From positions 1 to 45,764 of the forward strand of contig CAKPHZ010000013.1 of NCBI GenBank assembly GCA_934162265.1: 45,764 bases of DNA, written 5' to 3'. The translations under genes were made by a program, and so were the position numbers. This DNA comes from an uncultured Bacilli bacterium (GTDB lineage: Bacteria; Bacillota_I; Bacilli_A; RF39; UBA660). Below the pieces are notes generated by a model, which worked only from the letters and a program-made list of their open reading frames with translations, was not told the origin of the DNA and did no database searches. Positions 24,850-34,546 of the stretch are shown one piece after another (within the stretch, counting starts at the first letter, position 1; every line of letters starts with the position of its first letter).

Positions 24850-26403
24850 TTACTTCGCTTCTTCACTCGCTCTTGTCTCACGAATAACAGTAACTTTAAT
24901 CGTACCAGGATATTGCATCTCAGCCTCAATCCTTGTCTTAATTTCCCTAGCAATTTGAAAACTAGTCAAATCATCAACTTCACTTGGATTAACCATAACC
25001 CGAATCTCTCTTCCAGCCTGAACAGCATAAGCCTTTTCCACACCAGGAATAGACTTACCAATTTCCTCTAATTGCTCTAATCTTTGAAAATAATTCTCAG
25101 AAGTATCATTTCTAGCTCCAGGACGAGAAGCCGAAATCGTATCAGCAATCGCTACAATAGAAGCAATAATACTAGTTGGTTCCGTATCCCCATGATGAGA
25201 TAAAATCGTATTAACAATAACCTCATCCTCTCCATATTTTCTAGCAATCTCAGCCCCAATTTGAACATGAGAACCTTCCATCTCATAATCAATAGCCTTA
25301 CCAATATCATGAAGTAATCCAGCCCTCTTAGCAAGATTAACATTCTCTCCTAACTCACTAGCAAGAAGCCCAGAAATATTAGCAACTTCCAAAGAATGTT
25401 GAAGTGCATTCTGACTATAACTTGTCCGAAAATGCAACTTACCAACAATCTCAATCAACTCAGCATCCATCTTACTAATCCCAAGAGAATAAATCGCATC
25501 CCTACCATACTCCCGAATAGCAGCCTTAACATCATTACAAATCTTATCATAAACCTCTTCAATCCTACCTGGATGAATTCTACCATCACTAATTAAAGAC
25601 TCTAACGTTAATCTAGCAATCTCCCTTCTCAAAGGATCAAAAGAAGAAATAACAATAGCCTCAGGAGTATCATCAATAATCAAATCAACCCCAGTAACAG
25701 CCTCAATAGTACGAACATTTCTTCCCTCACGACCAATAATTCTCCCCTTCATCTCATCATTAGGTAAAGAAATAACACACACAGTCTTCGTATTTGTAAC
25801 ATCAGCAGCATATCTCTGCATACTACTAACAATCATTTCTTTAGCAATATTATCAGACTCAATCTTAGCAACCGATTCTTTCTCTTTAATATAAGCTGCT
25901 ACTTCCTTAGAAATATCACTCTCTACCTTCTTCATAATCGTATCCTTAGCTTCTTTACTCGTAAGCCCAGCAATATTCTCTAATTTTTCTAACTCACTCC
26001 GTTTTAATTCTTCCATTTCATCCATTTTTTCTTGAATTTCTTTTTGTCTTTCTTGAAGAGAATTTTCCTTTTCATTCATCACATCTTCCCTATTTTGTAA
26101 GGCCAAATCCCTTCGGTCAATATTTGCTTCTCTTTTTAAAAGTCTATCTTCAGAGTCTTTAACTTCTTGTTTCTTTTCTTTGATTTCTTTTTCAGATTCT
26201 AATTTTAGTTTATGAATCTCATCTTTAGTCTCCAAAATAGACTCTCTTTTATTCTTTTCTGCTTCTTTCTTTGCTTCTTCTAAAATACTTAAAGCAGTAC
26301 TTTTACCACGTTTTATCTTTAAGGAATTTAAGGCTACCATTCCTACTACTCCTAAAAAAGTTCCAAGAAAAAATACTAAAATGGAGATCAATATTGTATT
26401 CAT
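24850..26403 (-). CDS. rny: Ribonuclease Y
   Basis: RNase Y is the membrane-anchored endoribonuclease that starts bulk mRNA decay in Bacillota. The 517-residue protein (ATG 26401-26403 preceded by GGAGGTG) has an N-terminal membrane helix (ISILVFFLGTFLGVVGM), a long charged coiled coil to about residue 190, a KH domain (GRIIGREGRNVRTIEA) and an HD domain with the HD pair in AGLLHDIGKAID. An upstream ATG at 26460 would add 19 residues that the family lacks. All expected domains are intact. Confidence 0.96.
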   Translation of the reverse strand: MNTILISILVFFLGTFLGVVGMVALNSLKIKRGKSTALSILEEAKKEAEKNKRESILETKDEIHKLKLESEKEIKEKKQEVKDSEDRLLKREANIDRRDLALQNREDVMNEKENSLQERQKEIQEKMDEMEELKRSELEKLENIAGLTSKEAKDTIMKKVESDISKEVAAYIKEKESVAKIESDNIAKEMIVSSMQRYAADVTNTKTVCVISLPNDEMKGRIIGREGRNVRTIEAVTGVDLIIDDTPEAIVISSFDPLRREIARLTLESLISDGRIHPGRIEEVYDKICNDVKAAIREYGRDAIYSLGISKMDAELIEIVGKLHFRTSYSQNALQHSLEVANISGLLASELGENVNLAKRAGLLHDIGKAIDYEMEGSHVQIGAEIARKYGEDEVIVNTILSHHGDTEPTSIIASIVAIADTISASRPGARNDTSENYFQRLEQLEEIGKSIPGVEKAYAVQAGREIRVMVNPSEVDDLTSFQIAREIKTRIEAEMQYPGTIKVTVIRETRASEEAK

Positions 26404-26539
26404 ATAACACCTCCATTCTTCTATCTTGAAATTAAAATTAAACATAACTATTAATTCCACTATACATATTCATTGTATCTAGTATTTTATTACTTGTCAA
26501 GTGTGAAAATAATTTAATCAAAAAACAGAAAAAAAGAAA

Positions 26540-26566
26540 AAATAGTCCAACATAATCAGACTATTT
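26540..26566 (-). terminator. Terminator of rpsP-khpA
   Basis: AAATAGTC (26540-26547) pairs with GACTATTT (26559-26566), with a T-rich minus-strand tract after it. It overlaps the khpA stop by one base. Confidence 0.7.
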
Positions 26567-26814
26567 TAATAAGAATCAACATCAATTTTTACTTTTTTTA
26601 AAACATTTAAATTAGAACTTGCTTGCACGATATTGCGAATAGAATGAATGGTTTTTCCATTTTTACCAATTACTCTACCCAAATCACTCTTAGATACCAA
26701 GACCTCTATATGAACAAAATCTTCTTCAGTTGTCTCATATTCTTTTACAGAAATAGCATCTTTATCATCACAAAGAAGTTCTACAATTGTTTTAGTTAAC
26801 AAGACCAAATCCAT
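26566..26814 (-). CDS. khpA: KH-domain RNA-binding protein KhpA
   Basis: An 82-residue single-KH protein with the GxxG loop in GRVIGKNGKTIHSIR. KhpA binds RNA, often with KhpB/Jag, and affects cell division and wall growth in Bacillota. It follows rpsP by 2 bp, the conserved rpsP-khpA pair. Usually rimM and trmD follow; here a terminator does. Confidence 0.92.
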   Translation of the reverse strand: MDLVLLTKTIVELLCDDKDAISVKEYETTEEDFVHIEVLVSKSDLGRVIGKNGKTIHSIRNIVQASSNLNVLKKVKIDVDSY

Positions 26815-26816
26815 AA

Positions 26817-27089
26817 CTATTTTCCTTGCTTTTGATGATGAAATTTTTCCATAATACCAGCTTTACTTAAAATATTTCTTACTGTATCAGTAGGTTGAGC
26901 TCCAGTAGCTAATCTTGCTAAAGTTGCTTCCTCATCAATTTTAATCTCAGCAGGATTCTTTAATGGATTGTAAGTTCCTAATTGTTCAATAACCTTTCCA
27001 TCTCTTGGACTTCTAGAATCAGCAACAACAATTCTATAAAAAGGTGCTTTCTTAGCTCCCATTCTTTTTAATCTAATTTTAACAGCCAT
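26817..27089 (-). CDS. rpsP: 30S ribosomal protein S16
   Basis: S16 is a small-subunit assembly protein. With ATG at 27087-27089 the product has 90 residues and starts MAVKIRLKRMGAKKAPFYRI, the family N-terminus. The frame is open 25 codons further upstream to 27164, but AGGAGG just before 27089 decides the start. It is the first gene of rpsP-khpA. Confidence 0.96.
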   Translation of the reverse strand: MAVKIRLKRMGAKKAPFYRIVVADSRSPRDGKVIEQLGTYNPLKNPAEIKIDEEATLARLATGAQPTDTVRNILSKAGIMEKFHHQKQGK

Positions 27090-27170
27090 ATTTCTCTCCT
27101 CCTTCTTTTGCATTAATACTATATCAAAAAACAAAATCACTGTCAACCTTTTTTTGGTACACAAATAAAA

Positions 27171-27806
27171 TTATTTTCTCTGAATAACAACTTTATAATC
27201 ACCAAGTTCCTTAGAAGTATTTTTATCATCATAAACAAATACCTTCAAAGTAATTGGCGAACTAACCTTATCAATATTAGTACTCGCGGTTAATTTAATA
27301 GAAGTAAACACTGTATCTTCATTATAACCTTCCTTCGTAACATGACTATAAACCTTCTTATCTTGATGAATATCATCATATAAATAAACCTGAACATCAT
27401 TAAAAATAGCCTCTGTATCATGAGGAGAATAAATTACCTGCCTAACCTCTCTATCTTCAACTTTATATTCAATAATATAACCTATCTTATAATTACTATC
27501 TTTCTCATTATATTGATTCCATAAATTAACTTGTTCACCTTCTAAAGAAGGACTATTTGTATAAAATACTTCTAAAGAAACAATATCCTTATATATAGTA
27601 AGAGGACTAGTATAATTAGAAACCAAAGTTTTAGTTTTTAAATTAGAAAGATATAAACCAACTACAACATTCTCTTCTATTTTAGGTTCTATTACATTTT
27701 TTAAAGAATGACTACCAACTTCTTTAACCTTAAACCGATTTTCTTGACAACCAGATAACAAACCAATAATTAAAATACTACATAAAAACTTATGCCACCT
27801 CATCAC
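27171..27806 (-). CDS. Putative lipoprotein
   Basis: The 211-residue product has a lipoprotein signal (FLCSILIIGLLSGC), with the lipobox Cys at about residue 20, so it should be lipid-anchored outside the membrane. The remainder is beta-strand rich and polar. It starts (GTG 27806 or ATG 27803) inside the end of the GT2 gene in another frame, a sign of translational coupling. No family recognised; pairing with a bactoprenol-type glycosyltransferase hints at an envelope role. Confidence 0.75.
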   Translation of the reverse strand: MMRWHKFLCSILIIGLLSGCQENRFKVKEVGSHSLKNVIEPKIEENVVVGLYLSNLKTKTLVSNYTSPLTIYKDIVSLEVFYTNSPSLEGEQVNLWNQYNEKDSNYKIGYIIEYKVEDREVRQVIYSPHDTEAIFNDVQVYLYDDIHQDKKVYSHVTKEGYNEDTVFTSIKLTASTNIDKVSSPITLKVFVYDDKNTSKELGDYKVVIQRK

Positions 27807-28731
27807 TAGACTCCCCTATAATATATATAGGACGCCTCTTTGTTTCAAGATAAGTCTTAGATAAGTATTGTCCAATAATTCCCATACAAAAAAGTTGTAC
27901 CCCACTACATAAAAAGATAATACAAACTAAACTTGGCCACCCACTAACTGGATCCCCATAAACCAAAGTCTTAACAATAATAGCAATAATCATAATAAAA
28001 GAAATCAAACAAAAAACTAATCCAAACACAGCAGACAAAACAAGAGGAACCGTAGAAAACGCTGTAATCCCATCAAGAGCATAAATAAACAACTTCCAAA
28101 AACTCCATTTAGTCTCTCCTGCTACACGATTAATATTTTCATATTCTAACCACTTTGTCTTAAAACCAACAAAACTAAAAAGACCTTTAGAGTAACGATT
28201 ATATTCTTTCAACTCCAAAATAGCATTTACCATCTTACGACTCATAAAGCGATAATCTCTAGCCCCATCAACCATTTCTACCTTACTCAAACGATTAATC
28301 AATTTATAAAACAACCTTGCACAAAAACTTCTAATAGGGGGCTCCCCTTTTCTAGTTACCCTTCTTGTACCAACACAATCATACCCTTCTTCAGATACCA
28401 AATGATACATTTCTTTTAATAAGGAAGGTGGATCTTGTAAATCAGCATCCATAATTGTTACATAATCTCCCTTAGAATGCTCTAAGCCAGCATACATAGC
28501 AGCCTCTTTTCCAAAATTCCTAGAAAAAGAAATGTATCTTACTCTCTTATCCTTTTTATGATATTCTTTTAATACTTCTAAAGTCTTATCCTTCGAACCA
28601 TCATTAACAAAAATAAGTTCAAAATTTAACTCCTTTAACTCCTTACTTACTTTATCAATTTCCTGATAAAAAAAAGGTAATGCTTGTTCCTCATTATAAC
28701 AAGGAACAATAATTGATAATATCTTTTTCAT
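27790..28731 (-). CDS. GT2 polyprenyl-phosphate glycosyltransferase (GtrB/DPM1-like)
   Basis: This 313-residue membrane glycosyltransferase matches the GtrB/CsbB/YkoT group, which moves a sugar from a nucleotide sugar to undecaprenyl phosphate. IIVPCYNEEQALP opens the GT-A domain. VNDGSKDKT, FSRNFGKEAAMYAGLEH and the metal-binding DADLQDP are present. Two membrane helices lie near the C-terminus (about 232-255 and 265-292). The sugar cannot be told. It overlaps the lipoprotein gene that follows. Confidence 0.9.
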   Translation of the reverse strand: MKKILSIIVPCYNEEQALPFFYQEIDKVSKELKELNFELIFVNDGSKDKTLEVLKEYHKKDKRVRYISFSRNFGKEAAMYAGLEHSKGDYVTIMDADLQDPPSLLKEMYHLVSEEGYDCVGTRRVTRKGEPPIRSFCARLFYKLINRLSKVEMVDGARDYRFMSRKMVNAILELKEYNRYSKGLFSFVGFKTKWLEYENINRVAGETKWSFWKLFIYALDGITAFSTVPLVLSAVFGLVFCLISFIMIIAIIVKTLVYGDPVSGWPSLVCIIFLCSGVQLFCMGIIGQYLSKTYLETKRRPIYIIGESSDEVA

Positions 28732-28982
28732 ACCCTACTCCTTTACTGCCTATATTGTAGCATAGTTTTAATTCAAGAGCAATTCCCATTTTAAAAAGAT
28801 AGATAAAACATAAATTTTTATTAGTTACAAAACTAAATTTCATTCTTAAAAAGCAAAAAAAGAAACAAAAATTTAATCTCCAGTTCATTCAACACTAATC
28901 ATCAACTCTACTGAAGAAAAGCCTTATTTTACATTAAAAATTCTTATTTACGCAAATGTATTTACCAAATACCTAACTCCAT

Positions 28983-29534
28983 TTATATTTTTCTATTCAT
29001 TTTTTCTAATACTAATCTTTTACCTAAAGACTGACTTTGTAAAACCTCATAGCTTTCACTGATAGTGCCAGAAAATGTTCCCATAATCATATTAAATGAA
29101 GCATTTGGCATAATTAAATACATCCCATTTTCTGGATATCTTCCAAAAATTCTTTGTACCGACTCATCTAATGGATAACTTAACCGAACCCAGTCAGTAA
29201 ATAATAAAATACCTTCTTCATTTAATCCGTATTGTTCATATAAATCAAAGTTTTTATCAACATCTCTATATTCATCTTCAAGCATTTGATAACTATAGGG
29301 ATTAAATATTGCAAAATTCTCTACATAACCATCACATTTTTTGATACTTTGCAAATAATTTTTATAATATTTTAATGTTTGTAATTCATAGTTGGCTTTA
29401 GTACAAGCATAATTACCAGTCTTCACCTGCCCAAATCCGTTTAAACCAGTATCAAATTTTCCATTAGTAAATTTGATATAATCTTCAATCTTAATTTTTC
29501 CTTCATCCACAAACGCTCTATAAATTTTAAGCAT
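28983..29534 (-). CDS. Hypothetical protein, 183 residues
   Basis: A soluble protein with no signal peptide or membrane helix, rich in Tyr and Asn, with segments such as FTDWVRLSYPLDESVQRIFG and GMYLIMPNASFNMIMGTFSG. GAGGAG sits seven bases before the ATG, so the gene is credible. It stands alone between AT-rich gaps of about 250 bp on each side. I do not recognise the family. Confidence 0.7.
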   Translation of the reverse strand: MLKIYRAFVDEGKIKIEDYIKFTNGKFDTGLNGFGQVKTGNYACTKANYELQTLKYYKNYLQSIKKCDGYVENFAIFNPYSYQMLEDEYRDVDKNFDLYEQYGLNEEGILLFTDWVRLSYPLDESVQRIFGRYPENGMYLIMPNASFNMIMGTFSGTISESYEVLQSQSLGKRLVLEKMNRKI

Positions 29535-29738
29535 AACAACACTCCTCTTTTGTATTGCTTATTTTAATACAAATTTTATATAATTGCAATACACTATGCT
29601 TTTTGAATTTTGTTTTTTATAAACACTAAAATCATAAAAATAAAATGAATAAATGAGCCAATTTATTATAATTTAATTTTTTTAATAAAATTATTTCAAA
29701 ACTATACACTTTTAAAAAACGAAAAATTTTGTCTAATC

Positions 29739-29767
29739 TTGTCAAAAAAATAGAACAATGATATAAT
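29739..29767 (+). promoter_or_regulatory. Sigma-A promoter of the surface-protein operon
   Basis: TTGTCA (29739-29744), 17-bp spacer, TATAAT (29762-29767), 34 bp before the first ATG. The rest of the 29535-29800 gap shows nothing else. Confidence 0.85.
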
Positions 29768-29800
29768 CTAATTATATTAAAAATAGAAAGTGGTACTAAA

Positions 29801-31129
29801 ATGAAAAAGAAAAAAAGAAAAATTAATAAACAAAAAGTATTTAGCTTTGTTAGCTTAATATTTATTATTATTTGTATTTTATGGTATGGAGGAAGATTAA
29901 TATATTTTTACTTAGATAGCAAAAAAACAAACGAAAAAGAAGCTAATATCTTTGCAAAAGTCTTACTTAAACAAAATAAAGAAGAATTAAAACAAGTCAA
30001 AGAAGACTACTATTTCAATGGAAAAGTAAAAGATAACTATGTAATGTATTCGAACATTCTATGGAGAATTGTTAAAATCAACAAAGACAATACCATTACC
30101 TTAATTAGTGAAAATATAATAGGCACATTAAATAATGGAACAGATGAATATCAAAAATCAAATGTAATTACTTGGTTAAATAAAGAAAAAGATAAAGACT
30201 ATAGCGGAGTAATGGAAAAAGTTCTTAGTAACAAAGATAGCTTTTTAGTCAAATCCAATATTTGTATAGATACGATTAATGATGTAAATAAAATCACTTG
30301 CAACAAAACAAATAACAACTATGACATTGGCCTTTTATCTATAGAAGATTATCTTTATACCGGAGGAAACAAAGGCTTTATTAACAATGAAAAAAATACT
30401 TATCTAGCCAATCAAAATAAAAATAAAAACTATTGGTATATTACTAGCGATGGAAAACTAGATAGTGATACAGAAAACGAAATCATAGGAATTAAACCCA
30501 TAATTACCATCGCTTCTACAGTAGAAAAAAAAGAAGGAAACGGTAGCAAAACAAACCCTTATACTTTTACAGAAGAAAAAAATTACTTTGCTTCTTATGT
30601 AAAGTTAGGAAATGATATTTGGAGAGTATATGAAACAGATGAAGATAAATTAAAATTAATATTAGATAAAACATTAGAAAATAAAGATAACACCTCATTC
30701 AAATATCTTTATGCTAAAAAAAATTATGAATATAATGATACCCAATATGGAACTCTTGCCTACTACCTAAATAAAACTTATTATAAAAGCCTAGACTATG
30801 GAAGTATTATCACTGAAAACAATTACACAAACGGCATTTATGGAGAAGATACCCACTACTCTCTAGAAGAATTATCCAAAACCATCTCCACTAAAGTAGC
30901 CCTTCCTAGTATCAACGATATCATCGTAAACGACGAAATTGATGGCTATGTCACAACAACTGGTACAGCAAAAAATGACACTTATATTTACATTAGAAAT
31001 GCTCACGGAACAGTTAGTCGAAAAAATATCAGCTACGAAAATAAAGTACGCCCTTGTATTAGTATTAAAAAAGAAAGTTTAACACAAGGAAATGGAACCG
31101 AAAAAGATCCATATAGATTAGGAGAATAA
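29801..31129 (+). CDS. Membrane-anchored protein with two DUF6273-like modules
   Basis: A 442-residue protein with a very basic N-terminus, one membrane helix (about 14-36) and a large outside part made of two related modules (about 60-250 and 265-440). Each contains an ILWRI or DIWRV motif and ends alike (GNGSKTNPYTF and GNGTEKDPYRL). The pattern recalls DUF6273-type modules of gut Bacillota surface proteins. First gene of a three-gene plus-strand operon; the next ATG lies 2 bp after its stop. Function unknown. Confidence 0.7.
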   Translation: MKKKKRKINKQKVFSFVSLIFIIICILWYGGRLIYFYLDSKKTNEKEANIFAKVLLKQNKEELKQVKEDYYFNGKVKDNYVMYSNILWRIVKINKDNTITLISENIIGTLNNGTDEYQKSNVITWLNKEKDKDYSGVMEKVLSNKDSFLVKSNICIDTINDVNKITCNKTNNNYDIGLLSIEDYLYTGGNKGFINNEKNTYLANQNKNKNYWYITSDGKLDSDTENEIIGIKPIITIASTVEKKEGNGSKTNPYTFTEEKNYFASYVKLGNDIWRVYETDEDKLKLILDKTLENKDNTSFKYLYAKKNYEYNDTQYGTLAYYLNKTYYKSLDYGSIITENNYTNGIYGEDTHYSLEELSKTISTKVALPSINDIIVNDEIDGYVTTTGTAKNDTYIYIRNAHGTVSRKNISYENKVRPCISIKKESLTQGNGTEKDPYRLGE

Positions 31130-31130
31130 A

Positions 31131-32174
31131 ATGGCAATAAAGAAGAAAAAAAAGAAACAAAAAGTTTTAAAAAGGACCATTATTTTTGGATTAATAGATA
31201 TCATCGCTATCATTTGTTTCTTCATCATGTATGGACCTTGGAATTATGTCAGAAATCTATATGTCACAACAGCAATGCAAACAATGACCCACAAATATTT
31301 AGCAAGAGTGTTTTACAGCGAGAAAAAAATTGCCGAAATCCAAAGTAACAATTACCTAGTAGGTGTAAACGAAGATGCTGATGTTTCTTCCATTGTAATC
31401 AATACAAAAGAAAAGGAAAATTATCTAAATGAATATGAAAAAGAACTACTAGAAAGAGAAAATAAAGATGATTTATACAAAGTTTTAAATGTCAAAGTAG
31501 GAAATGCAAACGGATATCTAATTGCCATATATGATCCAACCAAAATAAGTCTCCTTCGTACTAAAAAATTCAATGCAAATACCTATGGAGAAAGAGTTAT
31601 TGACATGTGTAAACGCTACGGTGGAGTTGTTTGTATCAACGGTGGAGGATTTTCTAACGGACTAGATAAAGGATCAGACATTCCTCAAGGATACGTTATC
31701 GATGAAGGAAAAGTTGCTTGGCCTATCCAAAGTGATTATAGCAACACTAGAGGAAATATCATTGGAATGACGAAAGATGGCAAATTAAAACTAATGAACA
31801 ATGCAACCGGAGACGAAGCGATTCACGCTGGAATTTGGTATGGAGTTGAATTTGGACCATTCCTAATCGTCAATGGAAAATCTGTTAAAATTGAAGGAAC
31901 CCCATTTGGTGTTGCCAATAAATGTGTAATTGCTCAAAGAAAAGATGGAGTCATCATGTTCCTAGTAACAGAAGGAGAAAGTTATATCGATGGAGCCAGT
32001 ATGAAAGACGTACTAAAAGTACTAGAACGATATGGCGCTTATAACGCAGCTAACTTAGATGGTGGACAATCTACCTCCCTAGTCATCAATAATAGTTTAG
32101 TCAACACACCAAACTATGCCGCTAAAAAACAAGGAGGAAGATATGTCGTTACTGGTTGGGGATTAATTCCTTAA
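31131..32174 (+). CDS. Membrane-anchored phosphodiester glycosidase (NAGPA/DUF2233), copy 1
   Basis: The 347-residue protein has a Lys-rich start, a membrane helix (about 15-35) and a C-terminal NAGPA domain (about 120-347). Marks are VVCINGGGFSNG, GPFLIVNGKSV, NAANLDGGQSTSLVIN and VTGWGLIP. The family includes enzymes that remove N-acetylglucosamine from phosphodiesters and bacterial exopolysaccharide-associated proteins. The substrate here is probably a wall or capsule polymer outside the cell. It is about 60% identical by eye to the next gene, a tandem duplication. Confidence 0.85.
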   Translation: MAIKKKKKKQKVLKRTIIFGLIDIIAIICFFIMYGPWNYVRNLYVTTAMQTMTHKYLARVFYSEKKIAEIQSNNYLVGVNEDADVSSIVINTKEKENYLNEYEKELLERENKDDLYKVLNVKVGNANGYLIAIYDPTKISLLRTKKFNANTYGERVIDMCKRYGGVVCINGGGFSNGLDKGSDIPQGYVIDEGKVAWPIQSDYSNTRGNIIGMTKDGKLKLMNNATGDEAIHAGIWYGVEFGPFLIVNGKSVKIEGTPFGVANKCVIAQRKDGVIMFLVTEGESYIDGASMKDVLKVLERYGAYNAANLDGGQSTSLVINNSLVNTPNYAAKKQGGRYVVTGWGLIP

Positions 32175-32196
32175 TCTAAAGGAGGTAGTATTATCC

Positions 32197-33264
32197 ATGA
32201 AAAAGAAAACTTACAAGAAAAAACAAAGTAAAAAGAAAAAAAATAAAGAAAAACTTTTAAAAAGAACCATAGTTTTTATTGTTCTAGATATCATCACAAT
32301 CATCTGTTTCTTTATTATGTATGGTCCTTGGAATTATGTAAGAAACCTATTTGTAACAACGGCAATGAATACCATGGAACACAGATGGATGGCTAGAATA
32401 TTTTATAGCGAGAAAAAAATAGAAAAAATCATGAACGGAAACTATTTTGTAACCATCAATGAAGATGCCAATCTAGATGATATCGTCATTAATACAAAAG
32501 AAAAGAAAAAGTACAAAAATGAATACGAAAAAGAACTTCTAACTAGAGATGAAGGAAATGATTTATACAAAGTGATCAATTTAAAAGTAGGAACTGCTGA
32601 TGCCCACTTAATAGCTATCTATAATCCAAAAAAAGTAGAATTAATTCATACCAAAAAATTTAATGTCGGTGGTTATGGAGAGAGAGTGATGACCATGTGT
32701 GAAAGATACAATGGTGTCGTTTGTATCAACGGTGGTGGATTCGTTGATAATGGCATGGGTTCAGACATTCCAGTAGGTTATGTCATAAAAAATCACGAAA
32801 TTATTTGGACGCCAAAAGGAGAAAATGAAAATACTTACCGAGACAACATCATTGGCATTACAGACGACGGAAAATTAAAACTAATGGCAAATGCTACAGG
32901 AGAAGAAGCCATAAAAGCAAAAATTAAAGATGGCATGGTATTTGGTCCATTCTTAATTGTCAATGGAAAAGCCTTAGAAATCGTTGGAGACCCTTGGGGA
33001 AAATCTCCTAGAATGGCAATAGCTCAACGAAAAGATGGCGTCATGATGTTCTTATCTATCGATGGAAAAAACTACATCGATGGAGCAAGCCTTCAAGACG
33101 TAGTCAAAACCCTAAAACTATACGGCGCTTATAACGCAGCCAACTTAGATGGAGGACAATCCTCAACAATGGTAGTAAACGGAGAATTAGAAAACAATCC
33201 TCCAGCAGAAGCAAAACGAACTAAAGGAAGATATGTAGTAACTGGTTGGGGATTAATCCCATAA
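32197..33264 (+). CDS. Membrane-anchored phosphodiester glycosidase (NAGPA/DUF2233), copy 2
   Basis: A 355-residue paralog of the preceding gene with the same layout: a basic N-terminus, one helix (about 25-45), then the NAGPA domain with VVCINGGGF, GPFLIVNGKAL, NAANLDGGQSSTMVVNG and VTGWGLIP. It has its own strong AAAGGAGG site 22 bp after the first copy. Catalytic-region motifs are kept in both copies, which argues for two working enzymes. It ends at the terminator at 33268-33292. Confidence 0.85.
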   Translation: MKKKTYKKKQSKKKKNKEKLLKRTIVFIVLDIITIICFFIMYGPWNYVRNLFVTTAMNTMEHRWMARIFYSEKKIEKIMNGNYFVTINEDANLDDIVINTKEKKKYKNEYEKELLTRDEGNDLYKVINLKVGTADAHLIAIYNPKKVELIHTKKFNVGGYGERVMTMCERYNGVVCINGGGFVDNGMGSDIPVGYVIKNHEIIWTPKGENENTYRDNIIGITDDGKLKLMANATGEEAIKAKIKDGMVFGPFLIVNGKALEIVGDPWGKSPRMAIAQRKDGVMMFLSIDGKNYIDGASLQDVVKTLKLYGAYNAANLDGGQSSTMVVNGELENNPPAEAKRTKGRYVVTGWGLIP

Positions 33265-33267
33265 AAA

Positions 33268-33292
33268 AAGCGACTGCCCAAAGTCGTTTTTT
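33268..33292 (+). terminator. Terminator of the surface-protein operon
   Basis: AAAAGCGACT pairs with AGTCGTTTT around a short loop, followed by T residues, directly after the stop codon at 33264. Confidence 0.85.
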
Positions 33293-33431
33293 CTATTCAT
33301 CCTCTTTTTTATACAAAATTAAAGTTGATAAAATCCATACAAAATACTTCATTTTTCTCTTCCTCTCTATTAAGAATAAAAGATAATTAAGTATTTTAAG
33401 CAAAAAATAAACCCCTTAAAAGTTTCTCAAT

Positions 33432-34451
33432 TTATTTTTTATTAACAGTAATTAACGAAGTAAACAACGTATTCAAATAGCGAAATACCTGAGAATCAGT
33501 ATCTTTTAACTTTTCTAACACCTCTTTAATTGTTTCCAAACTAATATCCCTCGTATTCTCTTCCTTAAGTTCTTTAAATACCCCCTCCATAGTATCCTCA
33601 AGCATTTTCCTATCAATCTTTTCCAAAGTCACAGTCGTATAATTATGCAACTGATTAGAAAAAACTTTCAAACTATCTTCTATAAAGAATTCTCCAAACA
33701 AACACCAGGAAGAAGGATAATGTGTCTCCATCATATGATTTTTACTTTTAATAACAGAAAAATTCTCATTATATAAAAGAACACCAACCATAGAATTAGA
33801 AGGAATAATATTAATCAGTTTCTTCTTTATTCTCTTATACTTTAATTCATACTCCTCTTTCAATACCCCAGGTCCATCAAAATTATAAATCTGTTTAACC
33901 TTTCTTAAAAGTGAATTCTCTAACTCCATACAACTAATCATTGCTAAATTTCCACCTTTAGAATGTCCCACAACATAAACATTATCATCATCTTTATAAA
34001 TAGCATCCTTAAGATAATCTATCCCCATTTTCTGTGTATTTGTTGGATACTGATAAAACATCCTAGCATTTTCTACCCAAGAAACAAAAGAATGATCACT
34101 TCCCTTAAAAGAAATAATTTTATTCTTTCCTAAAACAAAAGTTACTGCACCAAACTGAACAAAATCATCCCTTTTTCCAACAAAATTTTCAATTTTCAAA
34201 TCTTGATATCTTTTCGACTTTACCATTACTTTTAATAATTGATAAGCTAAACTTCCTGTATTCCCCCCATGCAACCTATTCTTAAACTTAACACTATACT
34301 TTACAAACTCCTGTAAATTCTTTTCTTCGTCAAATGAATCTAAAGGTAAATAAGAAAGACAAGCAAAAATCAAAAAATCTTGTGAATTCAACTTTACATA
34401 CTTTACAGTAGTATCTTTATAATAATTTAAATAATCAATAATAGTATACAT
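33432..34451 (-). CDS. DUF2974 (Mbeg1-like) alpha/beta hydrolase
   Basis: A 339-residue lipase-like protein. The nucleophile elbow is VVGHSKGGNLAMI (Ser about 167), followed by the strand NFDGPGVLKEEY and later NHMMETHYPSSW, which could supply the catalytic His. This layout fits DUF2974/Mbeg1-like hydrolases found widely in Bacillota. No signal peptide is visible, so it is probably cytoplasmic. It stands upstream of the plus-strand operon in convergent orientation. Substrate unknown. Confidence 0.85.
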   Translation of the reverse strand: MYTIIDYLNYYKDTTVKYVKLNSQDFLIFACLSYLPLDSFDEEKNLQEFVKYSVKFKNRLHGGNTGSLAYQLLKVMVKSKRYQDLKIENFVGKRDDFVQFGAVTFVLGKNKIISFKGSDHSFVSWVENARMFYQYPTNTQKMGIDYLKDAIYKDDDNVYVVGHSKGGNLAMISCMELENSLLRKVKQIYNFDGPGVLKEEYELKYKRIKKKLINIIPSNSMVGVLLYNENFSVIKSKNHMMETHYPSSWCLFGEFFIEDSLKVFSNQLHNYTTVTLEKIDRKMLEDTMEGVFKELKEENTRDISLETIKEVLEKLKDTDSQVFRYLNTLFTSLITVNKK

Positions 34452-34546
34452 ATCTCTTTCCTCTTTACTATTTTTGTAAAGTAGAACACTACTACTTTAC
34501 TCTCTATTCATTCTATCACAATTTAAAAAAGAAAAAAAGAAGAAGT

